Source of the DNA: Marinobacter sp. ANT_B65
GTDB lineage: Bacteria; Pseudomonadota; Gammaproteobacteria; Pseudomonadales; Oleiphilaceae
Direction: 5' to 3'
DNA length: 64,000 bases
Assembly (NCBI RefSeq): GCF_002407605.1
Contig: NZ_NXGV01000001.1
Span: 618,895-682,894 of the forward strand
Shown here: positions 54,652-63,927 of the stretch, piece by piece
How positions within the stretch are numbered: the first letter of the stretch is position 1
Layout: every line of letters starts with the position of its first letter
Notes under the pieces: model-generated
Databases searched by the model: none
Seen by the model: the letters and a program-made list of their open reading frames with translations, nothing else
Told to the model about the DNA's origin: nothing
Program-made: the position numbers and the translations under genes

Positions 54652-55539
54652 ATGCAATCTTTGTTCTATTCATTTTTCGTCCCCGCTCTGTTTGTCTGGT
54701 TATGGAGCACCGGCTTTATTGGTGCCAAGTATGGCTTGCCCTATGCGGAGCCGTTTACCCTCCTGTTGATCCGCATGCTCCTGACGCTCGTGCTGCTTCT
54801 TGGACTGGCCTGGCTGCTCAAAACCCGCTGGCCGGGATGGAGGGCTGCGGGACACCTCGCTGTGACAGGGTTGCTGGTTCACGGCTGTTATCTTGGAGGT
54901 ACCTATTACGCTATCCAGGGCGAGATGCCTGCCGGCATAGTGTCTTTGGTGGTGGGCCTGCAACCTCTGGTGACAGCAGGTGCGGCGGTTCTTGTTCTTA
55001 AAGAATCCGTCTCTGGCAGGCAGTGGCTGGGGTTAGGGTTAGGGTTGCTGGGTGTAACTCTGGTTTTGATTGAGAAGTTTGGGGGCGATAGCCCGGGGTC
55101 GGGCTTTCCGATCTGGACACTTGCCTGGGCCTTGCTTGCCCTGACCGGTATTTCCATTGGTACTGTATATCAGAAGCGCCATGGCACCGGTGCAGATCTT
55201 GTGGCTGGAACCATTATTCAGTATGGCGCCGCTGCATTGTTTTTTGCCGCTGGTGCGCTGCTGCTGGAAACCCGTGAGGTAGTCTGGTCAGTACAGTTAC
55301 AGCTTTCCCTCGCGTGGCTGGTTCTGGGTGTTTCCATCGGTGCGATACTGCTACTGATGTGGTTGATTCGCCGTGGTGCGGCTTCCCAGGTTGCCAGCCT
55401 GTTCTATCTGGTTCCCCCGGTAACGGCTCTGGAAGCTTTCTGGCTGTTCGATGAACGGTTGGGCTTGCTGGCGATGACCGGCGGAATTATTTCTATTGCC
55501 GGGGTTGCTCTTGTGGTTTCAAACAGGCGCCCCGGTTAA
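54652..55539 (+). CDS. EamA/DMT-family transporter
   Basis: A 295-residue ten-segment exporter of the EamA type: first repeat with FVPALFVWLWSTGFIGAKYGLPYAEPFTLLLIRM, second with LFYLVPPVTALEAFWLFDERLGLLAM. Unrelated in detail to the EamA protein of the lut operon. A sequence GTTTCAGATACC lies 20 bp before the start, which also occurs (inverted) twice near the AbiTii gene. Confidence 0.88.
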   Translation: MQSLFYSFFVPALFVWLWSTGFIGAKYGLPYAEPFTLLLIRMLLTLVLLLGLAWLLKTRWPGWRAAGHLAVTGLLVHGCYLGGTYYAIQGEMPAGIVSLVVGLQPLVTAGAAVLVLKESVSGRQWLGLGLGLLGVTLVLIEKFGGDSPGSGFPIWTLAWALLALTGISIGTVYQKRHGTGADLVAGTIIQYGAAALFFAAGALLLETREVVWSVQLQLSLAWLVLGVSIGAILLLMWLIRRGAASQVASLFYLVPPVTALEAFWLFDERLGLLAMTGGIISIAGVALVVSNRRPG

Positions 55540-55648
55540 GGCTTTCTCCCTGTGTCATGATCGTAACATCAGTAGAGATTTGTTTGAGGTATCTTGAAGG
55601 CGATTGTTTTCCTGAGCATCCGCGGGCAGATACAGGGATAAATATGAT

Positions 55649-56551
55649 ATGACCTATTGGCTGGTTGCAAACCCAGGTGCAGGCGATTGCCAGAAGGGCC
55701 GGGAGTTCTGGCTTGAAAAACTGGAAAATGCCGGCATCAGTGATCCCGAGTGTTGTGATTTCGGGGGAAAGGCGTGGGAGGCGCAGGTACAGCCGGGTGA
55801 TGTTGTCATGGTTGCCGGCGGCGACGGTTCGGTCAACTCCGGTGCTCGTTTATGCCTTGAACGCAATGCAACACTGGCTGTATTGCCATCGGGTACTGCA
55901 AATGACTTCGCCCGTAACCTCGATTTACCGGAAGAGCCCGCGTCTGTGTGCGAACTGGTCCGGCGAGGTGATACGCAGATGGTCGATGTAGCTGAGTTTG
56001 GCGACGGGTTATTCCTGAACGTCGCTCATATTGGCCTGGGAACACTTCCGGTCAGGGAGTCCCAGGGCACCACTAAAAAGTTGTTTGGCCGTTTCAGTTA
56101 TGGCTTTGAGTTACTGCGCCGGGTAAATGCCAAACGGGGCTTTCATGCTGAAATCACATGTGATCAGGCATGTCTGAGCGGTCGCTGGTTATCCATAGCG
56201 GTGTCCAGTGGCGCTTTTTTTGGCGGTGGTAACGAGATTCCGCAAGCCAGGGCAGATGATGGGCTTCTGAATATCATTGCCGTAAAACCCCGGCCTTTGC
56301 TGCAACTGCTTCTTACATTTCTTATGGTTCGGTTTAGTGGTAAATCCCCGAAGCGTACCAGTACTGTTGTGCAGTTGAAGGGGAGACGCTGCGATATTCT
56401 GACATCCAGGCCCAAGACTGTAACCGTGGACGGTGACGAGGCGGGTAATACACCTTTGCACGTAGAGTGTCATAAACACTGCCTGCGTGTTATCGGCTCA
56501 ACAATAGTTGGTACCGGCGAGTCTGCAACCCGGCAGTCAGAGCTCAGGTAA
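55649..56551 (+). CDS. Diacylglycerol/sphingosine kinase-fold lipid kinase (YegS-like)
   Basis: A 300-residue lipid-kinase-fold protein with the nucleotide motif [16 protein letters not shown] and [17 protein letters not shown]; conserved [17 protein letters not shown] and VDGDEAG near the end. Phosphorylates diacylglycerol, phosphatidylglycerol or another lipid. It ends 7 bp before mtgA, so both act on the envelope from one transcript. A mini ORF (ATGATATGA) overlaps the true start. Confidence 0.85.
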   Translation: MTYWLVANPGAGDCQKGREFWLEKLENAGISDPECCDFGGKAWEAQVQPGDVVMVAGGDGSVNSGARLCLERNATLAVLPSGTANDFARNLDLPEEPASVCELVRRGDTQMVDVAEFGDGLFLNVAHIGLGTLPVRESQGTTKKLFGRFSYGFELLRRVNAKRGFHAEITCDQACLSGRWLSIAVSSGAFFGGGNEIPQARADDGLLNIIAVKPRPLLQLLLTFLMVRFSGKSPKRTSTVVQLKGRRCDILTSRPKTVTVDGDEAGNTPLHVECHKHCLRVIGSTIVGTGESATRQSELR

Positions 56552-56558
56552 CGCATTT

Positions 56559-57254
56559 ATGGCCCGGAAATCGATCGTACAAGGGGTTATACGTGGGGTG
56601 GTCTGGGTGTTATTCGCTCTGGCCCTGTTATTTGCCTCTCTGCTGTTTCTGTTCCGGTATGTTAACCCGCCAACTTCTGCGTTTATTGTCAGTTACAGTC
56701 TGGCCCACCCTCGCCAGGAAGTGCAGCAGCAATGGGTCAGTTTTTCAGAGATTTCTCCGTGGATGCCGCTTGCGGTTGTTGCCAGTGAGGATCAGCGCTT
56801 TCCGGATCATTGGGGTATTGATTTTGCAGCTATTCGCAAGGCGCTGGCTGAGTATCACGCGGGTGAAGGGCTCAGAGGGGCCAGCACGATTACCCAGCAG
56901 ACGGCAAAAAACCTGTTTCTCTGGAATGGTCGCAGCTTTGTTCGTAAAACACTGGAAGCCGGGCTTGCGCTTGCTGTAGACGGGGTTTGGCCGAAACGGA
57001 GGATTCTGGAGGTCTATCTCAATATCGCCGAGTTCGGCCCCGGAATATACGGTGTGGAGGCTGCGAGCCGGATCTACTTCGGTATTCCTGCCCGCCAGCT
57101 GTCTGCCGCGCAAGCTGCGCGGCTTGCGGCGGTTTTGCCTAACCCTGAAGTGCTGAGTGTTACAGAACCGTCAGCCTATGTCCGGGATAGAGTGTTCTGG
57201 ATCCGTGGCCAGATGAATCAGCTTTCCGGGTTGCAGTACCTGAAGGATCTCTAG
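56559..57254 (+). CDS. mtgA: Monofunctional peptidoglycan glycosyltransferase
   Basis: A 231-residue inner-membrane GT51 enzyme polymerising lipid II. A membrane anchor (about 8-34) precedes the catalytic domain with [15 protein letters not shown] (first Glu), [16 protein letters not shown] and [23 protein letters not shown] 56559 selected; the longer frame at 56508 overlaps the lipid kinase end. Length normal. Confidence 0.92.
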   Translation: MARKSIVQGVIRGVVWVLFALALLFASLLFLFRYVNPPTSAFIVSYSLAHPRQEVQQQWVSFSEISPWMPLAVVASEDQRFPDHWGIDFAAIRKALAEYHAGEGLRGASTITQQTAKNLFLWNGRSFVRKTLEAGLALAVDGVWPKRRILEVYLNIAEFGPGIYGVEAASRIYFGIPARQLSAAQAARLAAVLPNPEVLSVTEPSAYVRDRVFWIRGQMNQLSGLQYLKDL

Positions 57255-57273
57255 TTGTGGAAAGGCGGTCTGT

Positions 57274-58956
57274 TCAGACAGCCTGATCGCCGCTCAGAAT
57301 CCACCCTGCCGCTTTCTCGGCAATCATTAGGGTTGGGGAGTTGGTATTGCCACTGGTAATCACGGGCATCACCCCCGCGTCTGCCACACGCAAACCCTTT
57401 ACGCCTCTGACCCGCAGGTGAGAGTCCACAACGGCCATTGCATCGTCTGCCCGTCCCATGCGGGTGGTGCCCACGGGATGAAAAATCGTGGTCCCTATGT
57501 CTCCGGCCAGCCGGCTTAACTCTTCGTCGGTCTGATACTGTGTTCCAGGTTTGTATTCCTCAGGCTGATATTTTGCAAAGGCGGGCTGCCCGGCGATGCG
57601 GCGTGTTACTCGCAATGAGTCTGCCGCAACCTTCCGGTCCTCAGCAGTGCTCAGATAATTGGGAGCAATAGCTGGCGCCTCAAAAGGGTTGCTGCTGCGG
57701 ATACGCACAGTGCCCCGGCTGGTAGGGTTCAGGTTGCACACGCTTGCGGTAATCGCCGGAAAGCTATGCAGTGGCTGGCCGAAAGCATCCAGGCTCAGGG
57801 GTTGGATGTGATACTGGATGTTGGCGTAGTCGTATTCTTCTGAACTGCGGGTAAACGCACACAGCTGTGAGGGAGCCATGCTCATGGGGCCAGAGCGTTT
57901 AAGCAGGTATTCGAGGCCAATCCGGGCCTTGCCTGTCAGGGAATTTGCCATGGTGTTCAGGGTGAGTGCGTTACTTACCTTGTAAACCGAGCGGATTTGC
58001 AGGTGATCCTGCAGGTTTTCACCTACGCCTGGCAAGTCTGCAACTATTGGAATATTCATCTCCTTAAGCAGATCTGATGGCCCGATTCCGGATAGTTGCA
58101 GAAGCTGGGGCGAACCGATCGAACCGGCGGAGAGAATGACTTCGCGGCTGGCCAGTGCGAGTGTTTCACTACCTGAACTGGCAGCAGCCACGCGCACTCC
58201 TGTGCACCTTGGCTGCTCTCCATCTGTGTTCATTTCCAGCCGTAAAACCTGTGTGGAATGCCAGACAGTGAGGTTGGGCCTTTTCGAGGCGTGCCGCAAA
58301 AAAGCCTTGGAGGTATTCCAGCGCCAGCCAGCACGTTGGTTTACCTCAAAATAATCCACACCTTCATTGTTGCCACGGTTGAAGTCTTTTGTGCGTGGCA
58401 CGCCTGCCTGAACCGCTGCCGCCGCAAAGTCTTCAAGAACCTGCCATTTCAGGCGCTGGCGCTCCACCCGCCATTCTCCCCCATGGCCGTGGAATTGTTC
58501 ATGGGAGCTATCTGTATGGTCTCCATCATCCAGGCCATAATGATCCTCATGGCGCATGAAGTCCGGCAGGCAATTGTTCCAGCTCCAGGCGTCGTCGCCG
58601 GTTATCTCCGCCCATCGGTCATAATCCCTTGCCTGACCACGGATATACAGCATGCCGTTGATGCTGGAGCAGCCGCCAAGGGTCTTGCCGCGAGGGTATA
58701 TCAGTGACCGGTTGTTGAGCCCAGGCGCCGGCTCTGTGCGGAAACACCAGTCCGTGCGTGGATTATCGATACAGTAGAGATAACCCACCGGGATATGAAT
58801 CCAGTGATAGTTGTCACGCCCACCGGCTTCTATCAGCAGAACCCTGTTTTCAGGGTTGGCGCTCAGGCGATTGGCAAGCAGGCAGCCGGCTGTTCCGGCT
58901 CCGGCCACTATATAGTCAAACTCAAACGGACCCGCTGTTTTGTTGTTGTCGGGCAA
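57274..58956 (-). CDS. GMC-family FAD oxidoreductase (choline/alcohol dehydrogenase-like)
   Basis: An FAD-dependent dehydrogenase of the glucose-methanol-choline family. FAD site DYIVAGAGTAGCLLANRL, LIYPRGKTLGGCSSINGMLYIRGQ, ILSAGSIGSPQLLQLSGIG, and catalytic HPVGTTRMG. Substrate is likely a primary alcohol. Of two possible starts I prefer TTG 58956, which has GGAGAA 6 bases before it and gives a typical short leader; ATG 59001 would overlap the ZIP gene end by 17 bp. Confidence 0.86.
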   Translation of the reverse strand: MPDNNKTAGPFEFDYIVAGAGTAGCLLANRLSANPENRVLLIEAGGRDNYHWIHIPVGYLYCIDNPRTDWCFRTEPAPGLNNRSLIYPRGKTLGGCSSINGMLYIRGQARDYDRWAEITGDDAWSWNNCLPDFMRHEDHYGLDDGDHTDSSHEQFHGHGGEWRVERQRLKWQVLEDFAAAAVQAGVPRTKDFNRGNNEGVDYFEVNQRAGWRWNTSKAFLRHASKRPNLTVWHSTQVLRLEMNTDGEQPRCTGVRVAAASSGSETLALASREVILSAGSIGSPQLLQLSGIGPSDLLKEMNIPIVADLPGVGENLQDHLQIRSVYKVSNALTLNTMANSLTGKARIGLEYLLKRSGPMSMAPSQLCAFTRSSEEYDYANIQYHIQPLSLDAFGQPLHSFPAITASVCNLNPTSRGTVRIRSSNPFEAPAIAPNYLSTAEDRKVAADSLRVTRRIAGQPAFAKYQPEEYKPGTQYQTDEELSRLAGDIGTTIFHPVGTTRMGRADDAMAVVDSHLRVRGVKGLRVADAGVMPVITSGNTNSPTLMIAEKAAGWILSGDQAV

Positions 58957-58984
58957 GGTGATTTCTCCATAGCGATTTAATGCA

Positions 58985-59770
58985 TCAACCCAATGTGGCA
59001 TCCAGAAACATCATTACAACAAAGCCTGCAAGCAGTGAGAAGGTAGCCAGCGTTTTGTAGCTGTTCCTGTGGGTTTCGGGGATAATTTCATTGCTGATAA
59101 TGAAGAGCATAGCGCCGGCAGCAAAGCCCAGAGTCCATGGCATAACCGGTTCAGCCAGCCATACCATGGCAGCACCGAATACGCCTCCGATGGGTTCGGC
59201 CAGCCCTGTCAGCAGGGCAATTGTGAAGGCTCTGGCCCGGGAGTACTGAATAGCCATCAGTGAGACGGCAACGGCGAGGCCTTCGGGAATGTTCTGGATG
59301 CCGATTCCTATTGCCAGAACATAGCCGTTGCGTACATCTCCCCCGGCAAAACCAACGCCCACGGCCATCCCTTCCGGAAAGTTATGCAGGGTTATGGCAA
59401 TAATAAAGAGCCAGATGCGGCGTATGTGTGAGGCGTCAGGGCCGTCAGGCCCAAGAGTAAAGTGTTCATGGGGAAGTCTCTGATGAATATAGTAAAGAGC
59501 CCCTGCACCGGATAATATCCCGAAGATCACCAGCAGTGCTGCCGCCCAGGTAGAGCCTAGCAGTGCCTCCCCATGCTCCAGCCCCGGGAGCAGCAATGAG
59601 AAAAATGAGGCTGCAAGCATCACGCCCGCAGCCCCGGCCAGCATGCTGTCCTGCAATCGGTCAGACAGGGTTTTCACGAAGAAGACCGCAAGGGCGCCAA
59701 TGCCCGTGGCAAGACCCGCCAGCAGGCTGGCCAAAGCTCCAAGCCAGACGATACTGATATCAGGCGTCAT
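58985..59770 (-). CDS. ZIP-family metal transporter (GufA-like)
   Basis: A 261-residue eight-segment divalent-metal transporter. The metal-site helices are HNFPEGMAVGVGFAGG and IGIQNIPEGLAVAVSL; Gln rather than His before NIPEG places it in the GufA/ZIP11 branch. Probably moves zinc or other divalent ions. Its last codons lie just before the GMC gene; the pair may be coupled. Confidence 0.88.
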   Translation of the reverse strand: MTPDISIVWLGALASLLAGLATGIGALAVFFVKTLSDRLQDSMLAGAAGVMLAASFFSLLLPGLEHGEALLGSTWAAALLVIFGILSGAGALYYIHQRLPHEHFTLGPDGPDASHIRRIWLFIIAITLHNFPEGMAVGVGFAGGDVRNGYVLAIGIGIQNIPEGLAVAVSLMAIQYSRARAFTIALLTGLAEPIGGVFGAAMVWLAEPVMPWTLGFAAGAMLFIISNEIIPETHRNSYKTLATFSLLAGFVVMMFLDATLG

Positions 59771-59833
59771 AAAGGCTGGACTCTTACGGCCAGAGGTATA
59801 TTTTGCGAATTTTGTAGAAACTGTTTCAAGCCG

Positions 59834-60331
59834 TCAGTCCGTTCTGTAGGTGGGTGCAGTTGAGCGGGATAATGTCGGTACACAGCCGACAACCTGTCTT
59901 GCCTTGGTGTTTGCGTGCAGATACCAGCGTTTTCCTGTTTCAGTAAACGTCTGCGGTGTAATACTGAATTCGGTTGTTTCCATGGTCAGGGGAATGGGTG
60001 ATCCGTCTGCATGGCGGTAAACGCAGCTAACGCCAAGGGTCACCGAAGTGGCCACGGGCAGCTCTATAAAACCATCATCCCGGACCTGTGGTGTTGAGTC
60101 GCCTACACTGATAATTTTGAGGCAGGGGCCATAATGAACTCTGCTCTGATCGCGCACATACTCGCTCAGGCAATGCTGGGCACTGAGGAAAACAGTATTG
60201 TGATCGCTGGTTCCGGAGCCTGAAGGCAGATTTTCGTTGTCGGGCTCGCCGGCCGGCTTTTTATCTGACAGCGACTGACAGCCCGCCAACGTAAGAAGGC
60301 AAGCCAGCAGAAGTGTGGAAACAGGCTTCAT
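59834..60331 (-). CDS. Putative lipoprotein of unknown function
   Basis: A 165-residue protein with a lipoprotein signal (STLLLACLLTLAGC, cysteine 18 in the preferred start) and three further conserved-looking Cys. No domain recognised. AAGGAG lies 5 bases before ATG 60331, 2 before ATG 60334. Confidence 0.65.
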   Translation of the reverse strand: MKPVSTLLLACLLTLAGCQSLSDKKPAGEPDNENLPSGSGTSDHNTVFLSAQHCLSEYVRDQSRVHYGPCLKIISVGDSTPQVRDDGFIELPVATSVTLGVSCVYRHADGSPIPLTMETTEFSITPQTFTETGKRWYLHANTKARQVVGCVPTLSRSTAPTYRTD

Positions 60332-60392
60332 CATTACTCCTTGTTGCGTTGAACAAATACGGGTTTGTCCGGGAACAAGGAGTTAGTCTAGC

Positions 60393-61061
60393 TCAGCTTG
60401 CCCGTCCGAACATCTTCTCGAAAAAGCCCGCGGAACGCACATCAGGAATTGGCAGTTGGTCCAGCTCATCCATGGCTCTGCGCCAGAAGTATTCCGGGTC
60501 GTCCAGGTCTACGACGAGAGCGCGCTCTTCGGGGCTGTAGTGGTTATGCTCTCCCTCCAGCCCTTTTTCAATAAGTGCCTGGGTCCACAGGTAAACAGCC
60601 CCCCTGACGGTTCTGAGCAGACGGGAGTAAACATCACGACTGAGATTGATAGCCAGCTCTGCACTCAGGTTGATCTGTTTTTGCAAGGTGGCCATGTCCT
60701 CTTCGTCCAGCAATAAGCGGTTGCCATCACCTTTTTTGCTGTTGACGCAGATTTTTTCCAGAGACTTGGTGCCCTCGATAAGATCGATATGCCCAAACTC
60801 AAGTTTCTGCCGGTCATCAACCACAGGAGCAGGAATCCATCCATATTGCGGCGATTTAGCGACGATATGACCGGGCAAATCAAGGCGATAGGGAGGAGCC
60901 GCATCACGATCCTGGTAGCCATCGAATTCGGAGCGTAGCCATGCAGCCATTTTCTTGTGACGCAGCATCATGGCAAGCGTGATTGCTGTCGGCATTATGT
61001 GCTCGAGCAGTTCGCCCGAATCCCGTGTGCGTTCTTCTAGGTGATTGGTGGACGCAGACAT
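60393..61061 (-). CDS. AbiTii-domain-like protein
   Basis: A 222-residue soluble protein with an N-terminal helical segment of the AbiTii type: LLEHIMPTAITLAMMLRHKKMAAWLRSEFDGYQDRDAAPPYR, where the pattern of a helix pair ending in EFDGY and then PPYR matches the AbiTii N-terminal family. AbiTii domains occur in abortive infection and other defence-associated proteins. Residues 130-175 resemble no catalytic domain. AAGGAG precedes the ATG at 61061. A hairpin lies directly upstream. Function and any partner unknown. Confidence 0.6.
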   Translation of the reverse strand: MSASTNHLEERTRDSGELLEHIMPTAITLAMMLRHKKMAAWLRSEFDGYQDRDAAPPYRLDLPGHIVAKSPQYGWIPAPVVDDRQKLEFGHIDLIEGTKSLEKICVNSKKGDGNRLLLDEEDMATLQKQINLSAELAINLSRDVYSRLLRTVRGAVYLWTQALIEKGLEGEHNHYSPEERALVVDLDDPEYFWRRAMDELDQLPIPDVRSAGFFEKMFGRAS

Positions 61062-61072
61062 GGTTTCTCCTT

Positions 61073-61102
61073 GGTGGAGGCGATCTGAGTAGCCCCTCCA
61101 CC
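61073..61102. promoter_or_regulatory. Inverted repeat next to the ribosome site of the AbiTii-like gene
   Basis: GGTGGAGG and CCTCCACC, exact complements 14 bases apart. On the minus strand the second arm ends directly before the AAGGAG of the AbiTii-like gene. It could be an operator or an RNA hairpin affecting translation; on the plus strand it is followed by ATTTTTG. Confidence 0.45.
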
Positions 61103-61145
61103 ACATTTTTGTTGTTGTATGGCTTCCGGCAGTTTCTGACCCGCG

Positions 61146-61172
61146 GTATCTGAAACTTACCCGTATCTGAAA
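61146..61172. repeat. Direct repeat GTATCTGAAA upstream of the AbiTii-like gene
   Basis: Two exact copies of the 10-mer at 61146-61155 and 61163-61172, 17 bp apart; the first is preceded by G, making GGTATCTGAAAC, which recurs inverted at 54621-54632. Could be regulator sites. Confidence 0.35.
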
Positions 61173-61265
61173 AGTAGACAATGACGGCCGGCCGCGCCGT
61201 TGTAAAAAGGTTATCCCTTTGTAACTACGGGTAAGCGATATGTCCAGTTTGACATCATGAAGCCT

Positions 61266-62072
61266 TTATATACTGGAGTGGGTGCTCTCGAAAATTTTGT
61301 CTGCTGAGGCCGCAACAAAACCGTTATAGAGACTGCCGTCAGGTTTGTTGTAGCGTAGTGCGAATTCATAAAAGCAGCTGGGAATGGTGGTATCCCTGTC
61401 GCTGAATGTCACGGGAACCCGGTCGGCCATGGTCGAGGACTGTTCAAGAAGGTCCTTGGGTGATCCTTTAACTTCGCCGCCAGAAGAGTTCACTGTGAAC
61501 CCTTTGTCTTTCAGAAGCTGGTTTACATCGGCGACCGTATGGAAACGCTGCAAGTGATTCACACTTACAGTGAAATGGTTGGCGCGATAGCCCCAGGCAG
61601 CGAGCCAGGCGGCATATTCGCTTTCTTCGAGCAGACTGCGATATGTGTTGTAATCCAGATTCCAGTGCCTGCCTGAGTACAGGAAATTGTCAGCTGTAAC
61701 CTCTTCCTTTGTTACCCCTGCCACCAGCTTTTTTACAGTCGCCTGAAGTTCTGGCGAGCACTGTTCCGTCAGTAGCTCTGAAATGAATACTCTTGGAGCT
61801 TCCGGGTCGGCGTGCTCGTAATGCCGGGCATAGAGTTTCTTGGCTTTGAAGTGGTATTCGCCCCCTTCGCGATATCCCAGTGCAAGAAAATGCTGTGCAA
61901 GAGCGTCCAGACCAACAGGTGCCAGGTTAAACGTTCGCAGGGCTATATGGTCGTTGACGATCACCTGGTCTTGTTCGGCTCCCAGAATACTGTGGATTTG
62001 CGCAGCCGAAGGTGTCACATCGCTATAGTTTTGCCAGAGCTTCTCGAACAGGGTATTTCGATCAGTATGCAT
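61266..62072 (-). CDS. DUF1338 protein (2-oxoadipate dioxygenase/decarboxylase family)
   Basis: A 268-residue metalloenzyme of the DUF1338 family, whose characterised member HglS oxidatively decarboxylates 2-oxoadipate to 2-hydroxyglutarate in lysine catabolism. Metal ligands visible as His in VNDHIALRTFN, His in YRANHFTVSVN and Glu in PSCFYEFALRY. This is the shorter form, so the substrate could differ. It overlaps the end of astA by 11 bp, suggesting joint production. Confidence 0.82.
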   Translation of the reverse strand: MHTDRNTLFEKLWQNYSDVTPSAAQIHSILGAEQDQVIVNDHIALRTFNLAPVGLDALAQHFLALGYREGGEYHFKAKKLYARHYEHADPEAPRVFISELLTEQCSPELQATVKKLVAGVTKEEVTADNFLYSGRHWNLDYNTYRSLLEESEYAAWLAAWGYRANHFTVSVNHLQRFHTVADVNQLLKDKGFTVNSSGGEVKGSPKDLLEQSSTMADRVPVTFSDRDTTIPSCFYEFALRYNKPDGSLYNGFVAASADKIFESTHSSI

Positions 62073-63156
62073 AGTTTAACTCCGTGGTCGTGTTTCGGGT
62101 GTGTGCCGGTGCCGCCTGGTTTAAAGGCAGAACACGCGCGTGGCTGCCATTATCGAGGCGCAGTTTGCCAGCAAGGGCAGGGGGAATAATCAGTGTATCC
62201 TGCCGGGCAGACACTTCGGATGTAACGACTGCCCGGAAGTTTGTTGTGCCTGTGTTCGTGATCAGAGCTGGTTTGTTTTTCTGCCCAAAATCATTGCCAG
62301 CCTCTGCATTCGTTTCATCAATTCTGACGGTGCATGCAGAAGATAATCTTACGCTGCGAATGTCGGCCAGACCACACTCAACAGTCGGCCCTCCATCAAA
62401 CAGGTCGATGAAGCCATTGTGCTGAAATCCTTCGGCTTCCAGTATCCGCAAGGCTGCCCGGGTATCCTTGTGTACCTGGCTGAGAACAGCCCTTGCCTCC
62501 GGGCTCATCAGACAGGTGTAGAGCGGGTGGGAAGGCATGAGTTCGTCGATGAAGTCAGTGTAGCCCGTGCCAAGCAGGTGTGTTGCCTGGTCGAATTCCA
62601 TGTCGACGAAATGTGTTCTCAGCCAGTTCCAGAACGGAGACTTGCCGGAACTGTCGGATACACCGCGCATTTCAGCAATAACCTTGTCTGAAAAGCGTTC
62701 CGAATGCTGTGCCATAAACAGGAAGCGTACCCTGGACAGCAGTTTGCCTGCATTGGCCCGACGGAACTCCGGCCGCAGATAAAGAGAGCAGATCTCGGAA
62801 TAGCCGGTGTAATGATTACAGCGAGTAAGGGTTTCAACACTTCGGCGAAGGTTCAGGTCCCGGGAGTGATGGGTGACCGTATTGCGCCGGAAGTGGTAAA
62901 GCGGCAGCGTATGCCCTGCATTTGCTTCTATGCCTGTGGTGCCCAGGATATCGCCGGTTATCTCATCCTCCAGAACGAACAGGTAGTGCTCGTCAGCCGG
63001 ACGGGTAACGCTGCGCTCAAAACTGGCCGTGGAATGGGCGATCTTTTGCGCCAGAGCCTCCCGGTCGGGCATGAGGGAAGTGAACCCCGGGCCGGATTCA
63101 CTGGCAATTTTATACAGAGTGTCCAGATCTGTGTCGGTAATCGGGCGAATGATCAT
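62062..63156 (-). CDS. astA: Arginine N-succinyltransferase (AstA)
   Basis: A 364-residue AstA-family acyltransferase that starts the AST route of arginine catabolism by attaching succinyl-CoA to arginine. Family pieces: MIIRPITDTDLDTLYKIA, SLYLRPEFRRANAGKLLSRVRFLFMA, KSPFWNWLRTHFVDMEFDQA and GFIDLFDGGPTVE. ATG 63156 chosen over an upstream TTG. No other ast gene is in the window. Divergent from an Lrp gene over 116 bp. Confidence 0.9.
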   Translation of the reverse strand: MIIRPITDTDLDTLYKIASESGPGFTSLMPDREALAQKIAHSTASFERSVTRPADEHYLFVLEDEITGDILGTTGIEANAGHTLPLYHFRRNTVTHHSRDLNLRRSVETLTRCNHYTGYSEICSLYLRPEFRRANAGKLLSRVRFLFMAQHSERFSDKVIAEMRGVSDSSGKSPFWNWLRTHFVDMEFDQATHLLGTGYTDFIDELMPSHPLYTCLMSPEARAVLSQVHKDTRAALRILEAEGFQHNGFIDLFDGGPTVECGLADIRSVRLSSACTVRIDETNAEAGNDFGQKNKPALITNTGTTNFRAVVTSEVSARQDTLIIPPALAGKLRLDNGSHARVLPLNQAAPAHTRNTTTELNYAY

Positions 63157-63272
63157 TGGCTGCAACCTGGCGTTGTTTCGGGACAGTATGAAGCTATGCG
63201 CTGGCAGATTGCAGATGCATTTTGCGCGAAATAGCCTATGATTTTTACATATTGAATAACCAGGTGAGCAAA

Positions 63273-63701
63273 ATGATCGGAAACAAAGACGAACAGCTGC
63301 TTATGCTGCTGCGCCGGAACGCCAGAACCAGTATTACGGATATAGCCAAAGCCCTGAATATGTCGCGCTCAACGGTGCAAAACCGCATTGCCCGTCTGGA
63401 AAGCAGCGGTGTGATTACAGGATATTCCGTGCAGTTAGGTGGGGCCTTTTCGTCCAGCCAGGTGGAGGCTCATGTTTCGATAAAAGTTGCCCAGAAGCTG
63501 ACTGCGCGAACAAATTCCGCGCTTGAGGGAATCAGCCAGGTGTCTCAGTTGTTCTCGGTAAGTGGTGAATACGACCTCATAGCAATCGTTGAGGCACAGT
63601 CTCTGGAGGGGCTCAGTGCCATATTGGACGAGATTGGTAATCTCGAAGGTGTTGAGCGCACTAATTCCGCGGTTGTTCTGGAAACCCGCTTTCGGCGTTA
63701 A
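63273..63701 (+). CDS. Lrp/AsnC-family regulator
   Basis: A 142-residue Lrp-type regulator with helix-turn-helix NARTSITDIAKALNMSRSTVQNRIARLESSGVI and a RAM domain (SGEYDLIAIVEAQSLEGL). Divergent from astA, which it likely controls, perhaps in response to arginine or lysine. ATG 63273 with AGGTGA before it; a longer frame at 63222 lacks this. Confidence 0.87.
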   Translation: MIGNKDEQLLMLLRRNARTSITDIAKALNMSRSTVQNRIARLESSGVITGYSVQLGGAFSSSQVEAHVSIKVAQKLTARTNSALEGISQVSQLFSVSGEYDLIAIVEAQSLEGLSAILDEIGNLEGVERTNSAVVLETRFRR

Positions 63702-63734
63702 CGCTTTCCAGAGCCATTAGCTCTGCCTTGGGTA

Positions 63735-63842
63735 TCAGGAACCCAACATGCCCGTGTAGGCACTATAAAAGAAAACTGCTGAACCGAGCAGAATAATGCC
63801 CCAGGCTGGAAAAATCAGGAAAGAGCGAGTCGACTGTCTCAT
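63735..63842 (-). CDS. 35-residue single-segment membrane protein
   Basis: Begins at ATG 63842 with AGGAG 6-7 bases before it. Product MRQSTRSFLIFPAWGII continues with a hydrophobic segment to FFYSAYTGMLGS. One membrane helix and a basic N-terminus (inside-facing) make a real small protein likely. No family assigned. Confidence 0.6.
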   Translation of the reverse strand: MRQSTRSFLIFPAWGIILLGSAVFFYSAYTGMLGS

Positions 63843-63900
63843 GGTGATCTCCTATGAGTTATGAAATTCGATACGCTTCATTTTTCACTCTAGACCAATA

Positions 63901-63927
63901 TTGATTAATGTCACAAAAAATAATCAA
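63901..63927. promoter_or_regulatory. Inverted repeat upstream of the 35-residue protein
   Basis: TTGATTA, 13 bases, TAATCAA; the region also contains TGTGACATTAATCAAT on the minus strand, a half CRP-like site. In AT-rich sequence 59 bp before the small gene's start. The rest of 63843-64000 shows nothing else supported. Confidence 0.3.
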
